Positions 16,809 to 27,372 are shown, numbered from the stretch's first letter. The stretch is DNA of 64,000 bases from Streptomyces aureus (GCF_000725495.1 NZ_JNZD01000032.1:1-64000), one strand, 5' to 3'. The notes: generated from the letters alone by a model not told the origin. A program made the numbers and translations.

Positions 16809-17702
16809 CTAGGTGTCGCACTCCAGCACCGTCCGGCACAGCCCGCAGCGCGCCCGTACCCGGCCCCGGACCGGCACCCTGATGCGCTGGTGGCAGGTCG
16901 GGCAGGGGAAGGCGACGCGCAGCGGCCCGCGGTCGTCGGGCGCGAACGAGTACGGGACGCCGGGGTCGTCGGGGGCGCGGTGGTCCTGGGCGTGGCGGCG
17001 GTCGCGGGCGTAGCGGCGGCGGCCCGCCCAGCCCGCCGCGGTCAGCGGCGGCTGCCGCGCGTCGTGCCGGGCCAGCTCCATGCCCTTGGTGTACGCGGTG
17101 TACGCCTGCGGGCTGGTGAACCACACCGACGGGTCCTCGCCGAAGACCAGGGCGCGCTTGGCGAGGACGTACCCGAACTCCTCGGGGGTCAGATAGCCGA
17201 GCTTCTGCGAGGTCGCGCCGTCCTCGCGGTAGGCGTCGAGCAGGAGCCAGCCCGCGCCGAGGTAGGCGGCGGCCGTGTCGGTGAGGATCTCGGTGTCGCG
17301 GATGCCGGGGAACGAGAGGTCCAGGCGGTGCAGCACGACGTGCATCACCTCGTGCGCGAGGGCGGCGCCGATGTCCCTGCGGTGGGTGCGGAACCGGTCG
17401 TTGAGCTCGATGAAGTACTCGGGTCCGGCGGCGAGTTCGACGTGCGCCGCATGGGTCATCTCGCGGAAACCGACGATCATCCGGGCGTCCGGCAGGTGAT
17501 AGTGCCGCACCATCTCCCGGGCCACGCGCTGGGCGCCCAGATGCAGGTCGTCGACGTCCGCGAAGGCCACGTCGGCGGGCGCCACGCTGGTCGCGAAGGT
17601 GTGGACGGTGTCGTAGGAGAGCCGTCTGTACAGCGCGGTGATCGACGCCCGCACCGTGTCCAGATGCGGGTATCCGTGCTCGACGGGACCGCCGTTCGCC
17701 AC
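16809..17702 (-). CDS. putative zinc metallopeptidase with C-terminal zinc ribbon
   Basis: A 297-residue soluble protein of unnamed family. An HExxH motif with a further histidine (H117, E118, H121, H125 in HEVMHVVLH) and the later DTAAAYLGAGW segment look like a gluzincin-type zinc protease site. The C-terminus carries a four-cysteine zinc ribbon (C267, C270, C286, C289). The start is GTG, with AGGGGG 7 nt upstream; the longer open frame beyond it has no support. No signal peptide is seen, so it acts in the cytoplasm if it is a protease. The function is unknown, and the pairing of protease-like site and ribbon is the main clue. Confidence 0.78.
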   Translation of the reverse strand: MANGGPVEHGYPHLDTVRASITALYRRLSYDTVHTFATSVAPADVAFADVDDLHLGAQRVAREMVRHYHLPDARMIVGFREMTHAAHVELAAGPEYFIELNDRFRTHRRDIGAALAHEVMHVVLHRLDLSFPGIRDTEILTDTAAAYLGAGWLLLDAYREDGATSQKLGYLTPEEFGYVLAKRALVFGEDPSVWFTSPQAYTAYTKGMELARHDARQPPLTAAGWAGRRRYARDRRHAQDHRAPDDPGVPYSFAPDDRGPLRVAFPCPTCHQRIRVPVRGRVRARCGLCRTVLECDT

Positions 17703-17717
17703 GCCCGCACCCCCTGA

Positions 17718-18713
<996 letters not shown>

Positions 18714-18745
18714 TCCCCGGCCCGGCCGCGCCACCGGCACGAACG

Positions 18746-18777
18746 GGCCCGCGCCACCGGCACGAACGGCGCGGGCC
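18746..18777 (+). terminator. hairpin after the trypsin gene
   Basis: A perfect 10-bp stem (GGCCCGCGCC with GGCGCGGGCC) around a 12-nt loop starts 33 bp after the trypsin stop. There is no T-run, which is common for Streptomyces terminators. The flanking 18,720-18,830 has further copies of CGCGCCACCGGCACGAACG-like sequence. Confidence 0.6.
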
Positions 18778-18987
18778 ACCCGTACGACCGGCCCGCGCCA
18801 CTCGTACGTACGGCGCGCGAGCCCCGTACGAATCGTGAGACCCGCGGACCGCACGACACGTACGACGCGTACGACCCGCGAGACTGGTACGACCCGCGCA
18901 CACGACGCCCGCGGCCCCGGCCGCGGGCGCCCCCGCACGCCCTCCCGTCAGGACCGGGCCCCCGCCCGCCCCGTAGGGTTGGCTGTC

Positions 18988-19341
18988 ATGACCACCAGCA
19001 AGCCCCAGGAAGCCGGACCCGACGTCAGCGCGGAACTCGCCCGGCTGCGCGACAGCATCGACAACATCGACGCCGCCGTCGTCCACATGCTCGCCGAACG
19101 CTTCAAGTGCACCCAGCAGGTCGGCCACCTCAAGGCCGCCCACCAGCTGCCGCCGGCCGACCCCTCCCGCGAGGCTCACCAGATCGCCCGGCTGCGCCGC
19201 CTCGCCGAGAGCGCCAAACTCGACCCGGCCTTCGCCGAGAAGCTGCTGAACTTCATCATCGCCGAGGTCATCCGCCACCACGAACGCATCGCCGACGACG
19301 CCGGCGGCGCCACGACGGACCCCTCCGACCCGTCCGAGTGA
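18988..19341 (+). CDS. chorismate mutase (AroQ type)
   Basis: A 117-residue all-helical chorismate mutase that turns chorismate into prephenate for phenylalanine and tyrosine. It shows the AroQ pattern LRDSIDNIDAAVVHMLAERF, then VGHLKA, and the second-half arginines RRLAES with FAEKLLNFIIAEVIRHHE. No regulatory ACT domain is fused. TAGGGT lies 8 nt before the ATG and no Shine-Dalgarno is visible, which suggests leaderless translation. Confidence 0.88.
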   Translation: MTTSKPQEAGPDVSAELARLRDSIDNIDAAVVHMLAERFKCTQQVGHLKAAHQLPPADPSREAHQIARLRRLAESAKLDPAFAEKLLNFIIAEVIRHHERIADDAGGATTDPSDPSE

Positions 19342-19486
19342 CCACGGCGGGCCGCGCCCGCCCCCGCCGCGCGACACCCCGCACCCCGGCACACCCCCTC
19401 CGCCGCAGCCCGTGACCGGGCGGCACCAAAGCGCACATACCGCACCACCCCTGTGTGCCGACCTCGCCATCGGGCAGCATGGGCTC

Positions 19487-21979
19487 ATGTCCGTACTGAC
19501 GCGCGACGAAGCGCAGACCCGTGCCAACCTCCTCGACGTCCACCACTACGGGATCGAACTCGACCTGACCGGAGGGGACGAGACCTTCGACTCCCGGACC
19601 GTCATCCGGTTCACCGCCCGTACCACCGCGGACACCTTCGTCGAGCTGAAGCCCGCACAACTGCGCTCCGTCACCCTCGACGGCCGGCCCCTCGACCCGG
19701 AGACCCTGGACGAGAACCGGCTGCCCCTGAAGGGACTCACCGCCGGCGAGCACGAACTGCGCGTCGACGCCGGCATGCGCTACTCCCGCACCGGGGAGGG
19801 CATGCACCGCTTCACCGACCCCACCGACGGCGAGACCTACCTCTACACCCAACTGTTCATGGAAGACGTCCAGCGCGTCTTCGCCGCCTTCGACCAGCCC
19901 GACCTCAAGTCCGTCTTCGAACTGACCGTCACCGCCCCCGAAGGCTGGACCGTCCTCGCCAACGGCGTCACCGAACACCTCGGGGACGGCCGCTGGAAGG
20001 CCGCCCCCACCCCCCTGATCTCCACCTACCTCGTCGCCGTCGCCGCAGGCCCCTGGCACTCCGTACGCACCGAGCACGCCGGCCTCCCCTTCGGCCTCCA
20101 CTGCCGCCGCTCGCTCGCCCCCTACCTCGACGCCGACGCCGACGAGATCCTCGACGTCACCCGCGCCTGCTTCGACCGCTACCACGAGAAGTTCGACGAG
20201 CCCTACCCCTTCGACTCCTACGACCAGGCGTTCGTCCCCGAATTCAACGCCGGCGCCATGGAGAACCCCGGACTCGTCACCTTCCGCGACGAATTCGTCT
20301 ACCGCTCCGCCGTCACCGACACCGAACGCCAGACCCGCGCCATGGTCATCGCCCACGAGATGGCCCACATGTGGTTCGGCGACCTCGTCACCCTGCGCTG
20401 GTGGGACGACATCTGGCTCAACGAGTCCTTCGCCGAGTACATGGGCTACCAGACCCTCACCGAGGCCACCCGCTTCACCGACACCTGGGTCGACTTCGGC
20501 GTCGCCCGCAAGTCCTGGGGCTACGACGCCGACCAGCGCCCCTCCACCCACCCCGTCGCCCCCGACCCGGACGCCGTCCCCGACACCGCGTCCGCCATGC
20601 TCAACTTCGACGGCATCTCCTACGCCAAGGGCGCCTCCGCACTGCGCCAACTCGTCACCTGGCTCGGCGAGAAGGACTTCCTGGCCGGCATCAACACCCA
20701 CTTCGCCCGCCACAAGTTCGCCAACGCCACCCTCGCCGACTTCATCGACAACCTCGCCTCCGCCACCGAGCGCGACGTCCACGCCTGGGCCGACGCCTGG
20801 CTGCGCACCACCGGGGTCGACACCCTCACCCCCGAGATCACCGACGCCGACGGCCAGTGGCAACTCACCGTCGGCCACCAGGGCAGCCGCCCCCACCGCA
20901 TCGCCGCAGGCGCCTACGACACCGTCCCCGGCGAGGACGGCCGGCTCACCCTGCGCGACCGCTTCGAACTCGACGTCCCCCAGGACGCCCCCACCGACCC
21001 CAGGCCCGGCCGCCGCCCCGACCTGCTCCTCCTCAACGACGGCGACCTCACCTACGCCAAGGTCCGCTTCGACGACAAGTCCTTCCAGACCGTACGGGCC
21101 GCCCTCTCCGGCCTCCCCGACCCGCTCACCCGGGCCACCGTCTGGAACGCCCTGCGCGACGCCGTGCGCGACGGCGAACTGGCCCCCACGGCCTACATCG
21201 AGGCCGCCCGCGCCCACCTGCCGCACGAGACCGACCTCGCCCTCGTCCAAGGCGTCCTGACCTTCGCAGGCGTCCACGTCGCCGACCGGTACCTGCGCCC
21301 CGAACAGCGGCCCGCCGCCCTCGCCACCCTCACCGACCTGTGCCGCGACCTCATCCGCCGCACCGAGGACGGCTCCCACCCCGGCCTGCGGCTGACCGCC
21401 GTGCGCCACCTCATCGACGTCGCCGTCCACCCCGACACCATCAGCGCCTGGTTCTCCGAGGGCACCGTCCCCGGCGGCCCCGAACTCGACCCCGAACTGC
21501 GCTGGCGCATCCTCGGCCGGCTCAGCGTCCTCGGTGCCGTCGACGACGCCGTCATCGAGGCCGAACTCGTCCAGGACCCCAGCGCCACCGGCCAGGAAGG
21601 CGCCGCCCGCTGCCGCGCCGCACTGCCCGACCCGGAGGCCAAGCGCGCCGCCTGGGACGCGATGTTCTCCGGCGACGACCTCTCCAACTACCTGTTCAGC
21701 GCCACCGCCCAGGGCTTCTGGCAGCCCGAACAGACCGACCTCCTGAACGGGTACGTCGAGCGCTACTGGCCCGACGTCGTGGCCCTCGCCGCCCGCCGCG
21801 GCCCCGCCATCGCCGAAGCCGCCGGCCGCTACGCCTTCCCGGCCTGTGTCGTCACCCCCGAGACCCTCTCCCTCGGCGAGGCCTGCCTGCGCGACGCCGA
21901 CCCCATCCCGGCCCTGCGCCGCAAGCTCGCCGACCAACTCGACGACCTCGCGCGGGCGCTGAAGGTGAGGCAGGCCTAG
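19487..21979 (+). CDS. pepN: aminopeptidase N (M1 family zinc aminopeptidase)
   Basis: An 830-residue cytoplasmic aminopeptidase that removes N-terminal residues from peptides. The exopeptidase motif is GAMENPG, and the zinc site is H290, E291, H294 (HEMAHMWFG) plus E313 in NESFAEY, exactly 23 residues after H290. The long C-terminal ERAP1-like helical domain fills residues 520-830. Length is normal for the actinobacterial enzyme. The ATG at 19,487 is used because homologues begin with the SVLTRDEAQ segment; no strong ribosome site is seen. Confidence 0.93.
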   Translation: MSVLTRDEAQTRANLLDVHHYGIELDLTGGDETFDSRTVIRFTARTTADTFVELKPAQLRSVTLDGRPLDPETLDENRLPLKGLTAGEHELRVDAGMRYSRTGEGMHRFTDPTDGETYLYTQLFMEDVQRVFAAFDQPDLKSVFELTVTAPEGWTVLANGVTEHLGDGRWKAAPTPLISTYLVAVAAGPWHSVRTEHAGLPFGLHCRRSLAPYLDADADEILDVTRACFDRYHEKFDEPYPFDSYDQAFVPEFNAGAMENPGLVTFRDEFVYRSAVTDTERQTRAMVIAHEMAHMWFGDLVTLRWWDDIWLNESFAEYMGYQTLTEATRFTDTWVDFGVARKSWGYDADQRPSTHPVAPDPDAVPDTASAMLNFDGISYAKGASALRQLVTWLGEKDFLAGINTHFARHKFANATLADFIDNLASATERDVHAWADAWLRTTGVDTLTPEITDADGQWQLTVGHQGSRPHRIAAGAYDTVPGEDGRLTLRDRFELDVPQDAPTDPRPGRRPDLLLLNDGDLTYAKVRFDDKSFQTVRAALSGLPDPLTRATVWNALRDAVRDGELAPTAYIEAARAHLPHETDLALVQGVLTFAGVHVADRYLRPEQRPAALATLTDLCRDLIRRTEDGSHPGLRLTAVRHLIDVAVHPDTISAWFSEGTVPGGPELDPELRWRILGRLSVLGAVDDAVIEAELVQDPSATGQEGAARCRAALPDPEAKRAAWDAMFSGDDLSNYLFSATAQGFWQPEQTDLLNGYVERYWPDVVALAARRGPAIAEAAGRYAFPACVVTPETLSLGEACLRDADPIPALRRKLADQLDDLARALKVRQA

Positions 21980-22388
21980 GCCCCACCACCCGGTGACCGG
22001 CCGCCGAGGCCGGTCCCCCGACCGTCCTCCGGACCCCCGGAGCGATCCCGAACGCCGGACAGCCGCCCAAGGCCGTCCGGCGTTCGCCGTGCCAGGCCCG
22101 GGCCGTCCACGGCGCCTTGGCTGTTCCAAGGTGCGTGCGGCCGGCCCCCGGCGCCGCCGGCCGTTCGACGGCCTGTGCGGCCGTTCCGTGGCGTTCTCCG
22201 GTCCTTCTACGGCGTTTCCGTCCCGTCCACGCTGTCCGCGGCCGTTCCACGACGTCCGGCCCCGCTCACACAAATCCTCCGTACGGCAGTACCCCCGCCG
22301 GGGCCGAATCGTTGTCCTTGGCGGGCGCACCTGCCCAAAAACTCGTACACGCCGGGAAGGACCCGCCGCACGTCACCGGAGGACACCC
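21980..22388. other. 409-bp intergenic region with degenerate repeats
   Basis: Between pepN and the decarboxylase. The first 260 bp are low-complexity CCGTTC/GGCCGTT-rich direct repeats. No gene, RNA or IdeR/DmdR-type iron box (TTAGGTTAGGCTAACCTAA-like) was recognised. The end carries the GGAGG ribosome site of the decarboxylase. Confidence 0.6.
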
Positions 22389-23942
22389 ATGAGCACGGCG
22401 CCCCTCGCCTCAGGCCCTTCTGGCCCCGACGCACTGCGGCCGTTGCTCGACACCGTCCTGGACGCCCTCACCCAAGGCGCCACCGCCCGGGGCGGCCCCC
22501 TCCCGGCCGGAGGGCCCACCGAGGTCGCCCAGCGCCTGCGGACGGCCCTCGGCGACCCCCTGCCCCGGTACGGCAGCCCCGACGCCCTGCACACCCTCGT
22601 CCGAGCCCTCGCCGAAGGCGCCGCCGACCCCGCCGACCCGCTGTGCGCGGCCCACCTGCACTGCCCGCCCCTGGCCGTCGCGACCGCCGCCGACCTCGCC
22701 GCCTCCGCCCTCAACCCCTCCCTCGACTCCTGGGACCAGGCCCCCGCCGCCTCCGAACTCGAAGCGGCCGTCGCCCAGGCCCTCGCCCGGCTCGTCTACG
22801 GCCCCCCGGACACCGAGGCCACCCCCGACGGCCAGGACGCCCGGGACGCCCCCGCCCCCCGGGACGCCCCCGACACCGAGGCCGGCCCGGACACCCAGGC
22901 CGCCCCGGAAAGCCGATGCGCCCGGAGGAGTCAGGACCGACAGGCAACCCCGGGCACCCAGGGCGTGCGAGACCCACACAGCGGCCCGCCCGCCCTCCCC
23001 GCCGACGCCCTCGTCACCACCGGCGGCACCGAGTCCAACCAACTCGCCCTCCTCCTCGCCCGCGAGAAGCACCACGGCATCCAACTCGTCTGCGGGGCGA
23101 ACGCCCACCACTCCCTCCACCGCGCCGCCTGGCTCCTCGGTCTCCCCGAACCCGTCGTCCTCCCCGCACCCGCCGGCACCCTCGACCTCGCCGCCCTCGA
23201 CAGCGCCCTGACCGACCTGCCCGGCCCCCTTCTGGTCGCCGCCACCGCCGGCACCACCGACGCCGGACTCATCGACCCCCTGCCCGACATCGCCCGCCTC
23301 TGCGCCGCCCACGGGGCCCGCCTCCACATCGACGCCGCTTACGGCGGAGGCCTCCTCTTCAGCGACCGGCACCGCGGCAGACTCGACGGACTCGCCCACG
23401 CCGACACCGTCACCCTCGACCTGCACAAACTCGGCTGGCAACCCGTCGCCGCCGGACTCCTCGCCGTGCGCGACCCCACCGACCTCGCCCCCCTCGCCCA
23501 CCGCGCCGAGTACCTCAACGCCGACGACGACACCGAGGCGGGACACCCCGACCTCCTGGGCCGCTCCCTGCGCACCACCCGCCGCCCCGACGTCCTCAAG
23601 ATCGCCGTCACCCTCAAAACCCTCGGACGCGACGGCATCGGCCGGCTCGTCGACCAGGTCTGCGCCCACGCCGAGGAACTCGCCGACCTCATCGCCGCCC
23701 ACCCCGGCTTCGAGCTCCACGACCACCCCACCATCAGCACCGTCCTCTTCCGGCCCCACGGCGCCACCGACGACACCGTCGCCGCCGTCCGCCGCACCCT
23801 CCTCGACCAAGGCCGCGCCGTCCTCGGCCGCGCCACCCTCGACGGCCGCCGCTGGCTCAAGGCCACCCTCCTCAACCCCCACACCCGGCCCGGCGACCTG
23901 GCCACGCTCCTGAAACTGGTGGAAGGACACACCCCCCGATGA
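22389..23942 (+). CDS. PLP-dependent amino acid decarboxylase (group II, DesA-like)
   Basis: A pyridoxal-phosphate decarboxylase of 517 residues, probably acting on lysine, ornithine or an aromatic amino acid. The cofactor lysine is K347 in LDLHKLGWQP. The substrate/cofactor segments VTTGGTESNQLALLLAREK, HIDAAYGGG and the AHHSLHRAA histidine region match group II enzymes. The next gene overlaps it by 4 bp and encodes an amine N-hydroxylase, as desA-desB do in desferrioxamine synthesis, so a diamine product is likely. Residues about 139-206 are a low-complexity insertion rich in PDTEA/PRDAP that interrupts the fold before VTTGG. A GGAGG site precedes the ATG. Confidence 0.83.
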   Translation: MSTAPLASGPSGPDALRPLLDTVLDALTQGATARGGPLPAGGPTEVAQRLRTALGDPLPRYGSPDALHTLVRALAEGAADPADPLCAAHLHCPPLAVATAADLAASALNPSLDSWDQAPAASELEAAVAQALARLVYGPPDTEATPDGQDARDAPAPRDAPDTEAGPDTQAAPESRCARRSQDRQATPGTQGVRDPHSGPPALPADALVTTGGTESNQLALLLAREKHHGIQLVCGANAHHSLHRAAWLLGLPEPVVLPAPAGTLDLAALDSALTDLPGPLLVAATAGTTDAGLIDPLPDIARLCAAHGARLHIDAAYGGGLLFSDRHRGRLDGLAHADTVTLDLHKLGWQPVAAGLLAVRDPTDLAPLAHRAEYLNADDDTEAGHPDLLGRSLRTTRRPDVLKIAVTLKTLGRDGIGRLVDQVCAHAEELADLIAAHPGFELHDHPTISTVLFRPHGATDDTVAAVRRTLLDQGRAVLGRATLDGRRWLKATLLNPHTRPGDLATLLKLVEGHTPR

Positions 23943-25417
23943 GACCGACCCCGCACCCCCCCCCCCCGCGCCCCCCCCCCCCGACCCCCCCCCACCCCCA
24001 GCGCCCCACCGCCGAGACCCCCCGCGACCTCGTCGGCATCGGCATCGGCCCCTTCAACCTCTCCCTCGCCGCCCTCGCCCACCCACTCACCGAACTCGAC
24101 ACCGTCTTCTACGAACAACGCCCCGGCTTCGACTGGCACCCCGGCCTCCTCATCGACGGCGCCACCCTCCAAGTCCCCTTCCTCGCCGACCTCGTCACCC
24201 TCGCCCACCCCACCAGCCCCTGGTCCTTCCTCAACTACCTCAAGGAACGCGACCGCCTCTTCCCCTTCTACTTCGCCGAGCGCTTCCACATCCAACGCGC
24301 CGAATACGACGCCTACTGCCGCTGGGTCGCCGACAACCTCCCCGGACTCCGCTTCGCCCACCAGGTCGACACCGTCCGCTGGAACCCCGAACACGACCTC
24401 TTCGAAGTCGACTTCACCCAGCTCGACAGTCACGGACAGGCCCAGGCCCTCGGCCGCACCCACACCCGCAACATCGTCCTCGGCGTCGGCACCGCCCCCC
24501 ACATCCCCGAACCCCTCAAACCCCTCGTCGACGCCCCCGACGCCCCCGTCATCCACGCCGCCGACTACCTCAAGCACCGCGACCGGTTCCTCACCGCCGA
24601 CCACATCACCGTCATCGGCGCCGGCCAGTCAGGAGCCGAGGTCTTCCTCGACCTCCTCCGCAACCGCCCCATCGGAAAAGAAAAGATCCACTGGCTCGCC
24701 CGCACCGAGGCCTTCGCCCCCATGGAGTACTCCAAACTCGGCCTCGAGCACTTCACCCCCGACTACACCCGCTACTTCCACGCCCTCACCGAACCCGTCC
24801 GCGACCGCCTCCTCGCCGCCCAATGGCAGCTCCACAAAGGCATCGACGCGGACACCATCGCCGCCATCCACGACGAGCTCTACCGCCGCACCCTCCACGG
24901 AGGCTGGCCCGACGCCGTCCTCACCCCCGCCGTCACCGTCCGCACCGCCGGACGCATCGCCACCACCAAGATCGAACTCCACCTCGAACACGTCCAGCAG
25001 GGCACCCGGTCCCGGCTCACCACCAACGCCGTCGTCCTCGCCACCGGCTACCGCGAACGCCCCATTGCCCCCCTCCTCGCCGGCCTCGACCCCTACCTCC
25101 GCCGCGACAACGCCGAACGCCCCGACATCGACGACCAGTTCCGCCTCGTCCTCGACCCCACCGTCACCGGCCGCGTCTACGTCCAGAACGCCGAACTCCA
25201 CACCCACGGCGTCGGCACCCCCGACCTCGGCCTCGCCGCATGGCGCAGCGCCACCATCCTCAACTCCCTCACCGGCAAGGACCCCTACCCCCTCCCCGGA
25301 CGCACCGCCTTCACCACCTTCGGCCTCGAACACGCCCCCCGCATCCCCGCCGCCCGGCAGGAACCCCGGACCCTCACCCCCCTCGTCCCGCTCATCCCGC
25401 TCGTCGACGGGCGATGA
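23939..25417 (+). CDS. flavin N-hydroxylase (lysine N6 / ornithine N5 / cadaverine monooxygenase family)
   Basis: A 492-residue FAD- and NADPH-dependent monooxygenase that N-hydroxylates a terminal amine, the first step toward hydroxamate siderophores. The FAD site is GIGIGPFN (33-40), the NADPH site GAGQSGAE (227-234), and the closing motif LATGY. Its ATGA overlap with the decarboxylase stop implies coupled translation and consecutive reactions: decarboxylate, then hydroxylate. No acyltransferase or NIS synthetase follows, so the product is unfinished here. Residues 5-23 are almost only proline because the DNA there has three long C-runs; there is no other plausible start before the FAD motif. 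Confidence 0.86.
   Translation: MRPTPHPPPPRPPPPTPPHPQRPTAETPRDLVGIGIGPFNLSLAALAHPLTELDTVFYEQRPGFDWHPGLLIDGATLQVPFLADLVTLAHPTSPWSFLNYLKERDRLFPFYFAERFHIQRAEYDAYCRWVADNLPGLRFAHQVDTVRWNPEHDLFEVDFTQLDSHGQAQALGRTHTRNIVLGVGTAPHIPEPLKPLVDAPDAPVIHAADYLKHRDRFLTADHITVIGAGQSGAEVFLDLLRNRPIGKEKIHWLARTEAFAPMEYSKLGLEHFTPDYTRYFHALTEPVRDRLLAAQWQLHKGIDADTIAAIHDELYRRTLHGGWPDAVLTPAVTVRTAGRIATTKIELHLEHVQQGTRSRLTTNAVVLATGYRERPIAPLLAGLDPYLRRDNAERPDIDDQFRLVLDPTVTGRVYVQNAELHTHGVGTPDLGLAAWRSATILNSLTGKDPYPLPGRTAFTTFGLEHAPRIPAARQEPRTLTPLVPLIPLVDGR
23956..23993. repeat. three homopolymeric C tracts (12, 12 and 9) at the start of the N-hydroxylase gene
   Basis: C12, then GCG, then C12, then GA, then C9, all within the first 55 bases of the coding region. 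The gene is open only with the given tract lengths. Such runs are hotspots for slippage in the cell and for sequencing error, so the frame deserves checking. Confidence 0.95.
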
Positions 25418-25566
25418 GAACCACCCCCGCATCCCCTCATCGGATCAGCCGCCCCGATCGGTTCACGCACCGGCCGGAACCGTCCGACCACCCCGCACAC
25501 CCGCCGAAAACGCGACGGCGCCGACGCGAGAACCGCGCCGACGCCGCCACCTGAACCACCCACGCC

Positions 25567-27372
25567 CTAGAACACGGGCACACCCTCACGCGTCAGCTTC
25601 CAGTCCACCGACGCGAAGTCCTTCGGGTCCAGCACACCCTTCGCCGTGACCCACTCCGCGATCCGCGTCCGGATCTCCGTCGACTCCGACCACACCTCGG
25701 TCGCCGAAGCGACGAACGGGAACGCGCCGCCACCGTTCGCCCGGTAGTTGTTCACCGCGAACACGAACTGCTGCGCGTCGTCCAACGCCGCACCGTTGTA
25801 CGTCAGGTTCTTGATCCGCGAACCCTCCGCCTGCGCGATGTCGATGTCGTACCCAAGACCCGACACATAGTCGTAGTTGTAGTCGGGGCGGTTGTTCGCG
25901 TTCGTCAGCTTCTCCGTGTCGACCGCCGCGCCCACCGGCGTCTGCACGAAGTAGTTCGCCGAATACTCCAGGTACGCCCGCACCTGCGCACCCGTCATCA
26001 CCTTCGCCACCAGCGTGTTGTCGTACACGTACAGGCTCGACAGGTCCCGGATCGTCACATTGCCCGCCGGGATCTCCGACGTCCGCGAGAACGGCGACGC
26101 CTGCGCGATCACCGGCAGCGACGCGTACTGCGTCCCCACCAGCGCCGCCCGCACCACGTCCTCCTGCACCTTCGTGATCAGATCGATGATCGGAGCGTCC
26201 TTGTAGCGCGCCTCCACCGTCGTCAGCGTGTCCGTCGCCCGGCCCACCACCTGGTTGACGTACGTCACCACCGCGTCGTGCTCGTCCTTCAGCAGCCGCG
26301 TGATCCTCGGGTCGTCCGCCACCGAGTTCGCGTTGCGCACCGAGGCCGACACCGACTCGACGTGCCAGCGCCCCTTCTCGAAGACCAGCCCGAAGTCGAA
26401 CACCGACAGCCGCTCCGCGAACGCCAGCGGCTCCGACAGCACGACCGTCTTCCCCGTCGCCGTGTTCGTGACCTTCAGCTCCGGGATCTCCAGATGCGCG
26501 TGACCCACCAGGATCGCGTCGATCCCCGGCACCTGCTGCGCCACCAGCGCCGCCGAGTTCTCCACGTACGGCACCTGGTCACCGTACGACGACGTCCCCG
26601 ACGTACCCGAATGCGCCGACACGACCACCACGTCCGCACCCATCGACCGCAGCTTCGGCACCCACTTCGCCGCCTGCTCCTCGAGCCCCTGGAACGTCAG
26701 CTTCCCCTGCACGTACGCCTTGTCCCAGATCGCGATACCGGGATTCGTCAGACCCAGCACCGCCACCTTCACCGGCGGAGCCCCGTGCACATGGAACTCC
26801 TTCATGAAGTACGGGGGAAACGCCGGCTTCAGCGTCTTCGCGTCCAGCGCGTTCGCCCCCAGCAGCGGGAAACGGCACTGCGACTCGAACTTCCGCAGTG
26901 TCTCGATCCCGTAGTTGAACTCGTGGTTCCCGAGCGCCACCGCGTCGTACCCGATCGCGTTCATCGCCTGCGCCATCGGGTGCACCGGACCACCCTTGGC
27001 GGTGATCGGGTCGACCTTCGCGTAGTAGTACGTCAGCGGCGTGCCCTGGATCGTGTCACCCGCGTCCAGCAGCAGCGTGTTGCAACGCCCCTTCTCCGCA
27101 CGGATCTCGTTCACCAGCGTCGAGATCCGCGCCAGCCCCTGGGCGTTGCCCGCCTTGTCCGCGTACTCCGCGTCCTTGAAGTAGTCCCAGTTGAAGACGT
27201 GACCGTGCAGATCGGTCGTCCCCATCACCGTCAGCTCGTACCGCTTCACCGGCCGGCCCCCCTTCGCCCCCTCCGCGGCCTGCGCCACAGGAGCCGCGCT
27301 CACACCCGCGAGCGCCACCCCCGCACCTGTCACGGCGGACTCTTTCAGAAACTTCCGGCGGTTCAACGGCAT
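25567..27372 (-). CDS. Tat-exported bifunctional 5'-nucleotidase / 2',3'-cyclic nucleotide phosphodiesterase
   Basis: A 601-residue secreted metallophosphoesterase that would salvage extracellular nucleotides. The N-terminus has a twin-arginine signal (RRKFLKES, then a hydrophobic stretch ending AQA). The two-metal site is GTTDLHGH, DAGDTIQG, GNHEFN, and later SAHSG and GHAH. The C-terminal half is the 5'-nucleotidase substrate-binding domain, with YVYDNTL and NNYRANGGGAF. The ATG has GAGGAG 8 nt upstream. It is a single gene convergent with the N-hydroxylase operon. Confidence 0.92.
   Translation of the reverse strand: MPLNRRKFLKESAVTGAGVALAGVSAAPVAQAAEGAKGGRPVKRYELTVMGTTDLHGHVFNWDYFKDAEYADKAGNAQGLARISTLVNEIRAEKGRCNTLLLDAGDTIQGTPLTYYYAKVDPITAKGGPVHPMAQAMNAIGYDAVALGNHEFNYGIETLRKFESQCRFPLLGANALDAKTLKPAFPPYFMKEFHVHGAPPVKVAVLGLTNPGIAIWDKAYVQGKLTFQGLEEQAAKWVPKLRSMGADVVVVSAHSGTSGTSSYGDQVPYVENSAALVAQQVPGIDAILVGHAHLEIPELKVTNTATGKTVVLSEPLAFAERLSVFDFGLVFEKGRWHVESVSASVRNANSVADDPRITRLLKDEHDAVVTYVNQVVGRATDTLTTVEARYKDAPIIDLITKVQEDVVRAALVGTQYASLPVIAQASPFSRTSEIPAGNVTIRDLSSLYVYDNTLVAKVMTGAQVRAYLEYSANYFVQTPVGAAVDTEKLTNANNRPDYNYDYVSGLGYDIDIAQAEGSRIKNLTYNGAALDDAQQFVFAVNNYRANGGGAFPFVASATEVWSESTEIRTRIAEWVTAKGVLDPKDFASVDWKLTREGVPVF

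Noticed and set aside
19268..22330. 1,020-codon open frame antisense to pepN
   Set aside because: Gly/Val/Glu-rich shadow composition, no domain, no ribosome site; the plus strand carries a convincing M1 aminopeptidase.
21980..22388. Iron-regulator (IdeR/DmdR) box before the decarboxylase operon
   Set aside because: No sequence resembling the 19-bp TTAGG-type iron box was found, so iron control was not annotated.
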